33,327 nucleotides of DNA from Rhodocyclaceae bacterium (lineage in GTDB: Bacteria > Pseudomonadota > Gammaproteobacteria > Burkholderiales > Rhodocyclaceae), in contig RXJP01000029.1 of the NCBI GenBank assembly GCA_003963315.1, positions 1 to 33,327 of the forward strand. The letters are read 5' to 3'. Below are positions 25,468 to 32,101 of the stretch, piece after piece. The position numbers were made by a program, and so were the translations under genes. Under the pieces are notes generated by a model, which did not search any database, was not told the DNA's origin, and saw nothing but the letters and a program-made list of their open reading frames with translations. Position 1 is the stretch's first letter. The number at the start of each line of letters is the position of its first letter.

Positions 25468-25481
25468 CCCGGAATTCCGGG
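25468..25481. promoter_or_regulatory. Perfect 14-base palindrome in the E1 alpha 5' leader
   Basis: CCCGGAATTCCGGG is fully self-complementary and lies between the predicted transcription start (about 25525) and the E1 alpha gene. It could be an operator or, in RNA, a dimerising or hairpin element. Confidence 0.4.
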
Positions 25482-25535
25482 AATGGATACCCATGCCCGG
25501 GTTTTAAACATGACGCGGTGGTGCAGTCGATAAAT

Positions 25536-25552
25536 AGCAAAAGAGGTGCCAT
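25536..25552 (-). promoter_or_regulatory. Sigma-54 (-24/-12) promoter for the E1 alpha to GMC operon
   Basis: The minus strand reads ATGGCACCTCTTTTGCT, against the consensus TTGGCACGN4TTGCW: TGGCAC and TTGCT are exact and GG-N10-GC spacing is correct. The start would be at about 25525, giving a 5' leader of about 100 bases. Sigma-54 promoters need an enhancer-binding activator; a GCGACA half-site lies about 150 bases upstream. Acetoin operons of other bacteria are sigma-54/AcoR controlled, which fits. Confidence 0.75.
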
Positions 25553-25695
25553 GAGCATCTTCGCGTTCCCTTCATTGCTGAGAGGGCTAAGCGGAGCGGG
25601 TTCCAGGCGCATTTCTGACGGAACCACCACATCCATATTGAATCCCCCACTCGATTACCTGCAATAAATGGAGCGCGGAATGCAACAGGTGTAGC

Positions 25696-25701
25696 GCGAC
25701 A
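25696..25701. promoter_or_regulatory. Candidate activator half-site shared by two divergent sigma-54 promoters
   Basis: AGCGCGACA (25693-25701) repeats exactly the right half of the TGTCGC-N8-GCGACA site found upstream of the porin promoter. It lies between the two divergent sigma-54 promoters at 25536 and 25801, within normal enhancer distance of both. Only one good half-site is visible. Confidence 0.35.
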
Positions 25702-25800
25702 GAAAGCATATGACGCCTAGCCGACCGTCTCAGGCCCCGAACTGTTGGCTCGACCGGCTGCAGTAGGTAGGCGAACCATCAATTCATGAATCTTGCTGCC

Positions 25801-25817
25801 ATGGCATCGGCCTTGCT
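25801..25817 (+). promoter_or_regulatory. Sigma-54 (-24/-12) promoter for thiS-thiG-lpd
   Basis: ATGGCATCGGCCTTGCT keeps TGGCA and TTGCT with exact GG-N10-GC spacing (GG 25803-25804, GC 25815-25816). Predicted start about 25828, about 100 bases before thiS. It is divergent from the E1 alpha sigma-54 promoter, so both operons could be induced together. The rest of 25641-25926 shows no convincing gene. Confidence 0.65.
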
Positions 25818-25926
25818 AACGCTTTCACTATTCCCTGACGGCGCGCGAATAAATGCGGCGGGGCGACTCTCTGGACATCGCACGGATACCGAGTCTGGCC
25901 GGGCATCGATGATCACGTAATCACCC

Positions 25927-26136
25927 ATGAACGAAATAGAGATTTTGGTGAACGGCAAGGCAGTGGTAGCGCTAGGCGACGGGACCATTCTCGACTTGCT
26001 TATTCAAATCGGTATGGCGGGCAAACGCGTGGCTGTGGAATGCAACCGGGAAATCGTGCCCCGCAGCACCTATGGCGAACGGAAGGTGTGCGACGGCGAC
26101 CGATTCGAAATCGTGGTCGCCGTCGGCGGTGGCTAG
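25927..26136 (+). CDS. thiS: Thiamine biosynthesis sulfur carrier protein ThiS
   Basis: A 69-aa ubiquitin-like sulfur carrier. It ends in the diagnostic Gly-Gly tail (VVAVGGG), whose C-terminus is adenylated and thiocarboxylated to deliver sulfur for the thiazole ring. It begins [13 protein letters not shown], as in other ThiS proteins. There is no obvious Shine-Dalgarno. It lies 19 bases before thiG, the enzyme that uses it. ThiF and ThiO/ThiH, also needed, are not in the window. Confidence 0.92.
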   Translation: MNEIEILVNGKAVVALGDGTILDLLIQIGMAGKRVAVECNREIVPRSTYGERKVCDGDRFEIVVAVGGG

Positions 26137-26155
26137 TCTCTGGGAAAGTACGACG

Positions 26156-26941
26156 ATGAATGGCGACACATTGAATATCGCCGGCCAGGCATTCGAATCT
26201 CGCCTGCTGGTCGGCACCGGGAAGTATCGGGATATGGAGCAGACCCGCGCTGCTGTTGAAGCTAGCGGCGCGAGGATCGTCACGGTGGCCATCCGTCGCA
26301 CGAATATCGGCCAATCCCGCGGAGAGCCAAATCTATTGGACGTGCTGCCGCCTGAGCGCTATACCCTATTGCCCAACAGTGCAGGGTGCTATAGCGCCGA
26401 GGAAGCGATACGCACCCTGCGCCTGGCACGAGAACTCCTAGATGGCCGCAGCTTGGTAAAGCTGGAAGTTCTGTCCGACGAGCGGACGCTCTACCCCAAC
26501 ATGCCGGAAACCCTGCGTGCCGCCGAGGTTTTGGTCAGCGAAGGGTTTCAAGTGATGGTTTATTGCGCCGACGATCCTTTTCAAGCAAAGCGATTGGAAG
26601 AAATCGGCTGCGTCGCAATCATGCCTCTTGCGTCTCTTATTGGCTCTGGCATGGGCATTCTCAACCCTTGGAACCTGCACTTGATCATAGAGAACGCCAA
26701 GGTGCCAGTCTTGGTGGATGCAGGGGTTGGCACAGCATCGGATGCCGCGATCGCCATGGAGTTGGGTTGCGACGGCGTACTGATGAATACCGCAATTGCT
26801 AGCGCACAGAACCCGGTGCTCATGGCAGAAGCAATGCGCAATGCAGTACATGCCGGACGCCAAGCCTACTTGGCCGGCAGGATGCCCCGTAAATACTATG
26901 CCGCCAATCCCAGTTCGCCCAACACTGGTTTGATTACCTGA
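26156..26941 (+). CDS. thiG: Thiazole synthase ThiG
   Basis: A 261-aa TIM-barrel enzyme that makes the thiazole phosphate of thiamine from 1-deoxy-D-xylulose 5-phosphate, dehydroglycine and ThiS thiocarboxylate. Family blocks: [21 protein letters not shown] with the Schiff-base Lys, [18 protein letters not shown] and [34 protein letters not shown] use the ATG at 26156 ([13 protein letters not shown]), which follows GGGAAAG, rather than the longer frame that overlaps thiS. Thiamine pyrophosphate is the cofactor of the divergent E1 alpha/beta, a likely reason for its location. Confidence 0.95.
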   Translation: MNGDTLNIAGQAFESRLLVGTGKYRDMEQTRAAVEASGARIVTVAIRRTNIGQSRGEPNLLDVLPPERYTLLPNSAGCYSAEEAIRTLRLARELLDGRSLVKLEVLSDERTLYPNMPETLRAAEVLVSEGFQVMVYCADDPFQAKRLEEIGCVAIMPLASLIGSGMGILNPWNLHLIIENAKVPVLVDAGVGTASDAAIAMELGCDGVLMNTAIASAQNPVLMAEAMRNAVHAGRQAYLAGRMPRKYYAANPSSPNTGLIT

Positions 26942-27009
26942 ACGATCCCGGCTTGGCGGCAGTCTGCTTGCGGCAGACCCATCAATTTCTCTCTTAATGG
27001 TTTAAAGCA

Positions 27010-28458
27010 ATGACTGACTCGACTTCCTCATCATCGCTCGATGCAAGCGATTATCCCTTTGACTGCGACATGCTGGTGCTCGGCGCCGGACCCGGTGGTT
27101 ATTCCGCCGCCTTCCGCAGCGCAGATTTAGGCATGAAGACCATCCTGGTAGAACGTCACGGCACCTTGGGCGGGGTCTGCCTCAATGTTGGCTGCATCCC
27201 CTCCAAAGCGCTATTGCATGTTGCAGCCGCTAGCGAAGAGGCTCTTCATCTGGAGACTGCCGGGTTTGCCTTTGCTGCACTGCGTATCGATCTCGACCGG
27301 CTACGCAAACATAAATCTGCGGTGGTGGAGAAACTAACTGGCGGCTTGGCGGGTATGGCTAAAGCCCGGAAAGTTGAAATCGTGCAAGGTATCGGCCGCT
27401 TTTCCGGACCGAACAGCATGGAGGTAGTGGATGCGTCCGGTGCCTGCCGAACCATTCGTTTCGCCAAAGCCATAGTCGCGGCAGGTTCCCGCTCGGTGAA
27501 ATTGCCCTTCCTCCCCGAGGATCCCCGCGTCGTTGATTCCACCGGCGCCCTGGAGCTCCGTCAGATTCCTAAACGCATGCTCATCATCGGCGGCGGCATC
27601 ATCGGCCTAGAAATGGCGACCATCTATTCCGCCCTCGGCTCCCGTATCACCATCGCGGAACTTGGCCCTCATCTCGTGCCTAGCGCCGACCGAGACCTCA
27701 TCAAGGTATGGGAGAAATTCAACGCTCATCGTTTTGACAGAATTCTGACCAGCACCGGCGTCGCCGAGGCCAAGGCGACCGAGGAAGGTATTGTCGTCAG
27801 CTACCTATCGGGAGAAAGCGAATGCTTCGATATGGTTCTGGTCGCCGTGGGCCGCCTCCCCAACGGCAAACTGATCGGTGCCGAACATGCAGGAATCCAT
27901 GTAGATGGCCAGGGATTCATCCGGGTCGATGAAACTCAGCGTACCAATGTCCGCCATATCTTCGCCGTGGGCGATATTGTCGGCCAGCCGATGTTGGCGC
28001 ATAAAGCAGTGCACGAGGCCCATGTCGCTGCCGAAACGGCGGCCGGCCTCCAGCGCACGTTCGAGCCTTGCCAGATTCCTTCCGTCGCCTATACCGATCC
28101 CGAGATCGCCTGGACGGGAAAAACCGAGGAACAATGCAAAGCCGACGGCCTACGTATTGGCAAGGCGATCTTCCCTTGGGCCGCGTCAGGCCGCGCCATT
28201 GCCAACGGTCGAGAAGAGGGTTTCACTAAACTTCTATTCGACGAAGAATCCCATCGCATTGTCGGCGCCGGCATTGTTGGCACCCATGCCGGCGATCTTA
28301 TCGGCGAGATTTGTCTGGCCATGGAACTTGGAGCCACCGCCTTCGACATTGGCCGAACCATCCATCCGCATCCGACGCTTTGCGAATCGATCGGCTTGGG
28401 GGCAGAAGTTTTTGAAGGTGTATGCACCGACTTACCCGCCCAACGAAAAAAACATTGA
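27010..28458 (+). CDS. lpd: Dihydrolipoamide dehydrogenase (E3)
   Basis: A 482-aa FAD disulfide oxidoreductase that reoxidises the dihydrolipoyl arm with NAD+. Seen: FAD-binding LVLGAGPGGYSAAFRSADLG (about residues 23-41), redox-active CLNVGCIPSK (C57/C62), NAD-binding LIIGGGIIGLEMATIYSALG, FAD-binding IFAVGDIVGQPMLAHKA and the C-terminal catalytic HPHPTLCES. No N-terminal lipoyl domain is attached. It follows thiG by 68 bases on the same strand and probably serves the divergent E1/E2 complex; it could also serve the aceEF complex. Confidence 0.96.
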   Translation: MTDSTSSSSLDASDYPFDCDMLVLGAGPGGYSAAFRSADLGMKTILVERHGTLGGVCLNVGCIPSKALLHVAAASEEALHLETAGFAFAALRIDLDRLRKHKSAVVEKLTGGLAGMAKARKVEIVQGIGRFSGPNSMEVVDASGACRTIRFAKAIVAAGSRSVKLPFLPEDPRVVDSTGALELRQIPKRMLIIGGGIIGLEMATIYSALGSRITIAELGPHLVPSADRDLIKVWEKFNAHRFDRILTSTGVAEAKATEEGIVVSYLSGESECFDMVLVAVGRLPNGKLIGAEHAGIHVDGQGFIRVDETQRTNVRHIFAVGDIVGQPMLAHKAVHEAHVAAETAAGLQRTFEPCQIPSVAYTDPEIAWTGKTEEQCKADGLRIGKAIFPWAASGRAIANGREEGFTKLLFDEESHRIVGAGIVGTHAGDLIGEICLAMELGATAFDIGRTIHPHPTLCESIGLGAEVFEGVCTDLPAQRKKH

Positions 28459-28460
28459 GA

Positions 28461-28482
28461 GCCGCTTCGCAGCGTGCTTTTT
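28461..28482 (+). terminator. Probable terminator of the thiS-thiG-lpd operon
   Basis: GC-CGCT, loop TCGC, AGCG-GC (one bulged T) followed by TTTTT, starting 3 bases after the lpd stop. Short but well placed. Confidence 0.5.
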
Positions 28483-28542
28483 CAGAAAAAACAAATGGGG
28501 ATCGCGTGCCTGAGGTCGTCTATTTGAAATAGATGTGAAATA

Positions 28543-28559
28543 TTGGCATATCCTTTGCG
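28543..28559 (+). promoter_or_regulatory. Sigma-54 (-24/-12) promoter upstream of an orphan short transcript
   Basis: TTGGCATATCCTTTGCG keeps TTGGCA and TTGC with exact GG-N10-GC spacing (GG 28545-28546, GC 28557-28558). Predicted start about 28570. The next strong feature downstream is a terminator at 28642-28670, with no ORF between except a four-codon one. No TGTCGC site is seen upstream; the array at 28850-28888 lies downstream. Confidence 0.65.
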
Positions 28560-28569
28560 TATATTCATT

Positions 28570-28670
28570 CGTCCGGTTTTTTCTGCGAGAAATTCGGATG
28601 AAACTCTCCTAAGGTGTTTTTGGTCATCGAATTTATGACGCGGGGTTCGCTTCACAGCGAGCCCCTTTTT
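28570..28670 (+). ncRNA. Candidate small RNA of about 100 nt
   Basis: The stretch between a sigma-54 promoter match and a strong rho-independent terminator has the layout of a bacterial sRNA: a 5' imperfect hairpin (TTTCT/AGAAA with loop GCG, flanked by TCCG/CGGA), an unpaired middle with CTCTCCTAAGG that can pair with Shine-Dalgarno sequences, and a terminator. Seven bases (CTCTCCT) pair with the livK Shine-Dalgarno AGGAGAG, though this is a generic match. It could alternatively be an attenuated leader of the porin operon. Confidence 0.4.
28642..28670 (+). terminator. Strong rho-independent terminator
   Basis: GGGGTTCGCT (28642-28651) and AGCGAGCCCC (28656-28665) pair over ten positions (one G-U) around TCAC, followed by TTTTT. 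It isolates the lpd/sRNA region from the porin. Confidence 0.85.
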
Positions 28671-28849
28671 GTTTCATCCTGATTCCACGCGTTCGTGTGG
28701 GATTCTGCGCACGCTACGGCGCTGTTTGATAGCAGCCAGCGTCTTTCCCCTTCCTCATAATCACCGCCCGCTTCCGGCATCGACATCGTTAATGCCTTCT
28801 TTTACAGGCGTAGTACGAAAAGCGAGAAGCTGAAACACATTTTTACAAC

Positions 28850-28888
28850 TGTCGCCTACCAGCGCGACACTCGTTGCGCAAGTGTCGC
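28850..28888. promoter_or_regulatory. Enhancer-type activator array upstream of the porin sigma-54 promoter
   Basis: Three copies of a hexamer: TGTCGC (28850-28855), GCGACA (28864-28869, inverted, N8) and TGTCGC (28883-28888). The last two also belong to a larger perfect inverted repeat GCGACACT-N9-AGTGTCGC. TGTCGC/GCGACA palindromes about 70-110 bases upstream of a -24/-12 promoter are what a Fis-type sigma-54 activator of the AcoR sort would bind. The activator gene is not in the window. Confidence 0.6.
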
Positions 28889-28940
28889 AAATACCTACGC
28901 TATTCAACGGAATAGACCAATAACCAAGCTTGTTTTGTTA

Positions 28941-28957
28941 TTGGCATGAACGATGCA
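28941..28957 (+). promoter_or_regulatory. Sigma-54 (-24/-12) promoter for the porin (and probably PQQ dehydrogenase) genes
   Basis: TTGGCATGAACGATGCA has TTGGCA and TGC with exact GG-N10-GC spacing (GG 28943-28944, GC 28955-28956). The predicted start, about 28968, gives an 87-base leader before the porin GTG. The activator array lies 50-90 bases upstream of the -24 element. The rest of the 28483-29054 gap holds no convincing gene. Confidence 0.65.
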
Positions 28958-29054
28958 TTGATGGCGATGCTGGCTATATGTATTTCTTGCCTTCTCTGTG
29001 ATGAGGGCGGGTAAGACAGCACATTCGACAATTGATAATAATTTGGAGGCCCAT

Positions 29055-30233
29055 GTGAATACAACCAAACATATCGACGCCAACCGGCGCGTTTCCTTCC
29101 GTCTCAAAACATCCGCCCTAGCGATGTTGGCCCTTGGGGCCCTCGGCGCCGCTTCGGGATCCGCCGTCGCAGATTCTTCCAATGTGCAAGTTTTCGGCAT
29201 TGTCGACGTAGGCGTGCTCATGCAGTCAAAGACTGCTGGCGGTAATGGCTCTACTACTTCCGTGGCTACCAGCGGCTTGCGTCAAAGCGTCTGGGGCTTC
29301 AAAGGCACGGAGAACATCGGCAACGGAAACAATGTATTTTTCAATCTTGAATCCCACATCGACATCGATAACGGTCAGCTCCACGGTTCCGGCGACGCGG
29401 CCGGATCCTCTACCCCCCTCTTCCGTCGGCAAGCGAACCTTGGAATGTCCGGAGACTGGGGCAGCGTGACTGTCGGACGCCAATACGGTCCCGCATTGTT
29501 GGCCCATATTGGCACTGAGCCCCGCGCCTTTAAGGAGCAGTTCTCTAATCTGTACGCCTGGGCCTACAACCAATATGCGGCGACAGCCACTGGCGCTGCC
29601 GGTGCCACCAACCGTAACACCAACAACGATGTGGGTATCTTTTTCAGCAATTCCGTACAGTATCGGAACACCCTGGGCCCCGTTTCCTTCGGTGTGCTCT
29701 ACTCCCTTGGCGAGGTCGCCGGCGACACCGCCAAGAACTCCGCTTGGGCCGTGGGTGCTGCATATAACGGCCCGGTAACCGTGTCTGCTTCCTATCAACA
29801 AATGAAGGATCAAACCAGCGGCATTACCACAGTCAAACATTCCGGCTTGGGGCTGGCTGTTCCCTTCACCGACGGCGCCGTCAAACTCAATTATTTGAAC
29901 GCCAAGAATTACGATGGAACCACGGGTAACGAGGTATCCAACGTAGATGGCATCGGTATCGGCGTGGACTACAAGTGGTCTCCTGCCAACACCTTCACCG
30001 TCGCCTACTACAACAACAAGGACGACGTGAACAAATCTGACGAAACCCACAACTGGGTTTTCAGTAACGATTATGCCCTGTCCAAGCGCACCACTTTCTA
30101 TGCGCAGATGGCCCTCGTTGACGCTAAAGCCGGCGCCAGCTTGAAGACCAGCATCGTTGCCGGAGGTCCGTTCGTCTACCCTGCCGGCGAAAAGACCACG
30201 CTGATCAATATTGGCCTGAATCACAACTTCTAA
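29055..30233 (+). CDS. Gram-negative outer membrane porin
   Basis: A 392-aa general diffusion porin of the betaproteobacterial type. A signal peptide ends near SGSAVA-DSS (about residue 39), then NVQVFGIVDVGVLMQSK starts the first beta strand. Alternating beta-strand pattern, the GSVTVGRQYGPALLA block and the C-terminal Phe (LINIGLNHNF) needed for Bam assembly are all seen. GTG at 29055 is the start: GGAGG is 5 bases upstream, while the overlapping ATG at 29053 is followed at once by TGA. Its sigma-54 promoter and following PQQ dehydrogenase suggest it admits the substrate. Confidence 0.93.
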   Translation: MNTTKHIDANRRVSFRLKTSALAMLALGALGAASGSAVADSSNVQVFGIVDVGVLMQSKTAGGNGSTTSVATSGLRQSVWGFKGTENIGNGNNVFFNLESHIDIDNGQLHGSGDAAGSSTPLFRRQANLGMSGDWGSVTVGRQYGPALLAHIGTEPRAFKEQFSNLYAWAYNQYAATATGAAGATNRNTNNDVGIFFSNSVQYRNTLGPVSFGVLYSLGEVAGDTAKNSAWAVGAAYNGPVTVSASYQQMKDQTSGITTVKHSGLGLAVPFTDGAVKLNYLNAKNYDGTTGNEVSNVDGIGIGVDYKWSPANTFTVAYYNNKDDVNKSDETHNWVFSNDYALSKRTTFYAQMALVDAKAGASLKTSIVAGGPFVYPAGEKTTLINIGLNHNF

Positions 30234-30258
30234 ATTCATTCCTTGCTGTGGGATTCCT

Positions 30259-30296
30259 CCATGAGTGGGGCTAGACTCAATCAGCTTCTCTCATGG
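30259..30296 (+). promoter_or_regulatory. Inverted repeat between porin and PQQ dehydrogenase
   Basis: CCATGAG (30259-30265) and CTCATGG (30290-30296) can pair, with a small inner GCT/AGC. No T-run follows directly (TTTTT is 20 bases further). It may be a weak terminator, an mRNA-processing hairpin or an operator. Confidence 0.3.
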
Positions 30297-30353
30297 GGTT
30301 CGTGATTTGAGGTTTTTCTAAAAATTCTATTGAACATATGTGGAGACAAAATA

Positions 30354-32030
30354 ATGGCTAAGTCACTCAGTTCGTTTAAAGCGGCGTCCGTCCTGGCAGT
30401 CGGCCTGGCACTGCAAGCGCTTGCTCCGGCGGGCTATGCACAACAAACAGGTCCAGGATTCGACGATCCCAATAACTGGCCTCAATACCATCGTAGCTAC
30501 AATGCTTGGCGTTTCAGCCCTTTGGACCAGATCACAAAGGCGAATGTATCCAAACTCAAAGTGGCGTGGATACATCAGCCCGGCAACGTGACACATGGTC
30601 TGCAAGCCACTCCTATCGTTATTGACGGCATCCTCTATTACATATCGGCAGACAACAACGTCTGGGCTGTCAATGCGGCTACCGGCGACACGATCTGGCA
30701 CTACAAGGCCAAGCTTGATCCAGTCGTTAAGGATGTGTTTTACCAATCAGCAAGCCGCGGCGTGACCGTTGGCCGAGGCAAGGTATACGTTGGCACCCTG
30801 GATGGTCGTTTCGTTGCTCTTGATCAGAAAACCGGCAAGGAAGTGTGGTCGACCCAGTTGACCGACATGAAGAAGGAATTCGGTGCGTTGTTTTCTGCAC
30901 CGCCACAACTGGCCGGCAATATTCTTTTCGGCGGCACGACGGGCGGCGACCAACCCGTTATCGGGAAAATTTTTGCTGTAAATGCCGATACCGGCGAACG
31001 GGCTTGGACCTTTGAGATTCCCAAGAACGATCCCAAGAGCTGGCCTGGCGACAGCCGTTCCCAAGCAGGCAGTACCGCTTGGATGCCCGGAACTTATGAT
31101 CCCACCACCGATACCATCTATATCGGTACCAGTAATGCGGCTCCCGATTATTACCCGGATGAACGCAAGGGCGACAACTTGTATTCAGCCTCTTTGCTGG
31201 CAATTAATCCCAAAACCGGTCAGCTCAAGTGGCATCGCCAGGAAGTGCCCAACGATTCTTGGGATTTCGATTCTGCGTACGAGGCTCTGCTGATTCCCCA
31301 TAACGGCAAACAGACTCTGGTCCATTTGAATAAGAGTGGATTCGTCTTTGTTATGGATAAAGACAACGGCAAGCTGGAGAACGTTTGGCAGTATGCCGAG
31401 AATATGAACTGGAACAAGGGCATCAATCCGAAGACCGGTGAAATCAAGGAACCGAATCGCCCCGAAGTCGGCAAGCAGAAGCTCTTCTGCCCCAACTTGC
31501 TCGGCGCCCGTAGTTGGAATCATGGTGCCTACAACCCGAATACCGGCCTGTGGTACTCCCATGGGATGGAGGTTTGCAACACGGTCACGGGTGCAAAACA
31601 GGAAGGTGGCCTACCTATCAACGGTCTGTCGCTTGGATTGTCGGAAATTACCCTGGTCGATCCTCCCGGTAAGAAAGCCGACGGTTATCTGGCCGCTTTC
31701 GATCCGATTACCGGCAGCGTCAAGTGGAAAAAGCGATTTGATCTTCCTCCGATCAGTAGCGTGCTGACCACGGGTAGTGGCTTGGTGTTTACCGGCGACA
31801 TGCGCGGAAATCTGTATGCCTTCGACGGCGACAACGGCAAAGAGCTTTGGAAGTTCCACGCAGGCTCCGGAGCCCGCGGCGGCCCTGTCAGCTATTCTGT
31901 CAATGGCAAGCAGTACATCGTGATCCCCACTGGTCTTGGTTCCCACGCTCCGGGCTTCTTGTCCGGTGCGTTCCCGGAGATCAAGGATCTGCCTGGTGGT
32001 TCTGCGCTGATCGCATTTTCGCTGAACTAA
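30354..32030 (+). CDS. PQQ-dependent alcohol dehydrogenase (methanol/ethanol dehydrogenase family)
   Basis: A 558-aa periplasmic quinoprotein with an eight-bladed propeller. Signal peptide MAKSLSSFKAASVLAVGLAL...GYAQQ (cleavage near residue 30). Repeated propeller W-motifs such as TGDTIWHYKA, TGKEVWST, TGQLKWH and NGKELWKFHAGSG are seen. GTSN261AAP and NDSWD304FD306S align with the metal-binding Asn and catalytic Asp of the family. D306 at catalytic +2 is the feature of lanthanide-dependent (XoxF/PedH) enzymes. The adjacent-Cys pair is replaced by YQ (VFYQSASRG, 128-136) and the metal Glu appears as Asp199 (TGGDQPV). The ATG at 30354 follows TGGAG. A cytochrome c gene follows. Substrate unknown; no pqq synthesis genes here. 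Confidence 0.93.
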   Translation: MAKSLSSFKAASVLAVGLALQALAPAGYAQQTGPGFDDPNNWPQYHRSYNAWRFSPLDQITKANVSKLKVAWIHQPGNVTHGLQATPIVIDGILYYISADNNVWAVNAATGDTIWHYKAKLDPVVKDVFYQSASRGVTVGRGKVYVGTLDGRFVALDQKTGKEVWSTQLTDMKKEFGALFSAPPQLAGNILFGGTTGGDQPVIGKIFAVNADTGERAWTFEIPKNDPKSWPGDSRSQAGSTAWMPGTYDPTTDTIYIGTSNAAPDYYPDERKGDNLYSASLLAINPKTGQLKWHRQEVPNDSWDFDSAYEALLIPHNGKQTLVHLNKSGFVFVMDKDNGKLENVWQYAENMNWNKGINPKTGEIKEPNRPEVGKQKLFCPNLLGARSWNHGAYNPNTGLWYSHGMEVCNTVTGAKQEGGLPINGLSLGLSEITLVDPPGKKADGYLAAFDPITGSVKWKKRFDLPPISSVLTTGSGLVFTGDMRGNLYAFDGDNGKELWKFHAGSGARGGPVSYSVNGKQYIVIPTGLGSHAPGFLSGAFPEIKDLPGGSALIAFSLN

Positions 32031-32041
32031 GTTGAGCTATA

Positions 32042-32080
32042 GTCGGCCAAACACCCTAAGGGTGTTTGGCCGACATTTTT
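32042..32080 (+). terminator. Perfect 15-bp hairpin terminator/attenuator between PQQ dehydrogenase and cytochrome c
   Basis: GTCGGCCAAACACCC (32042-32056), loop TAA, GGGTGTTTGGCCGAC (32060-32074) pair perfectly, followed by ATTTTT. It lies 11 bases after the dehydrogenase stop and 22 bases before the cytochrome start, so cytochrome expression would depend on read-through or processing. Confidence 0.85.
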
Positions 32081-32101
32081 AATTCTTACGGAGTACATAA
32101 A

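Noticed and set aside
25448..25636. 62-aa minus-strand ORF between E1 alpha and thiS, considered as pqqA or a leader
   Set aside because: The translation lacks the PqqA Glu-x3-Tyr core and any ribosome site, and the E1 alpha sigma-54 promoter lies within it.
25565..25640. Possible TPP riboswitch upstream of thiS (CTGAGA at 25578-25583)
   Set aside because: The other conserved blocks (ACCTGA-type helix, GGGTGC arm and the closing GRA run) are not present in order, and a sigma-54 promoter downstream of it would start the thiS transcript without it.
25743..25761. TTGGCTCGACCGGCTGCA as another sigma-54 promoter
   Set aside because: Spacing between GG and GC is 11, not 10, which sigma-54 promoters rarely tolerate; the match at 25801 is better.
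25786..25920. 44-aa plus-strand ORF ending just before thiS
   Set aside because: It begins upstream of the predicted sigma-54 start, overlaps the promoter and resembles no family.
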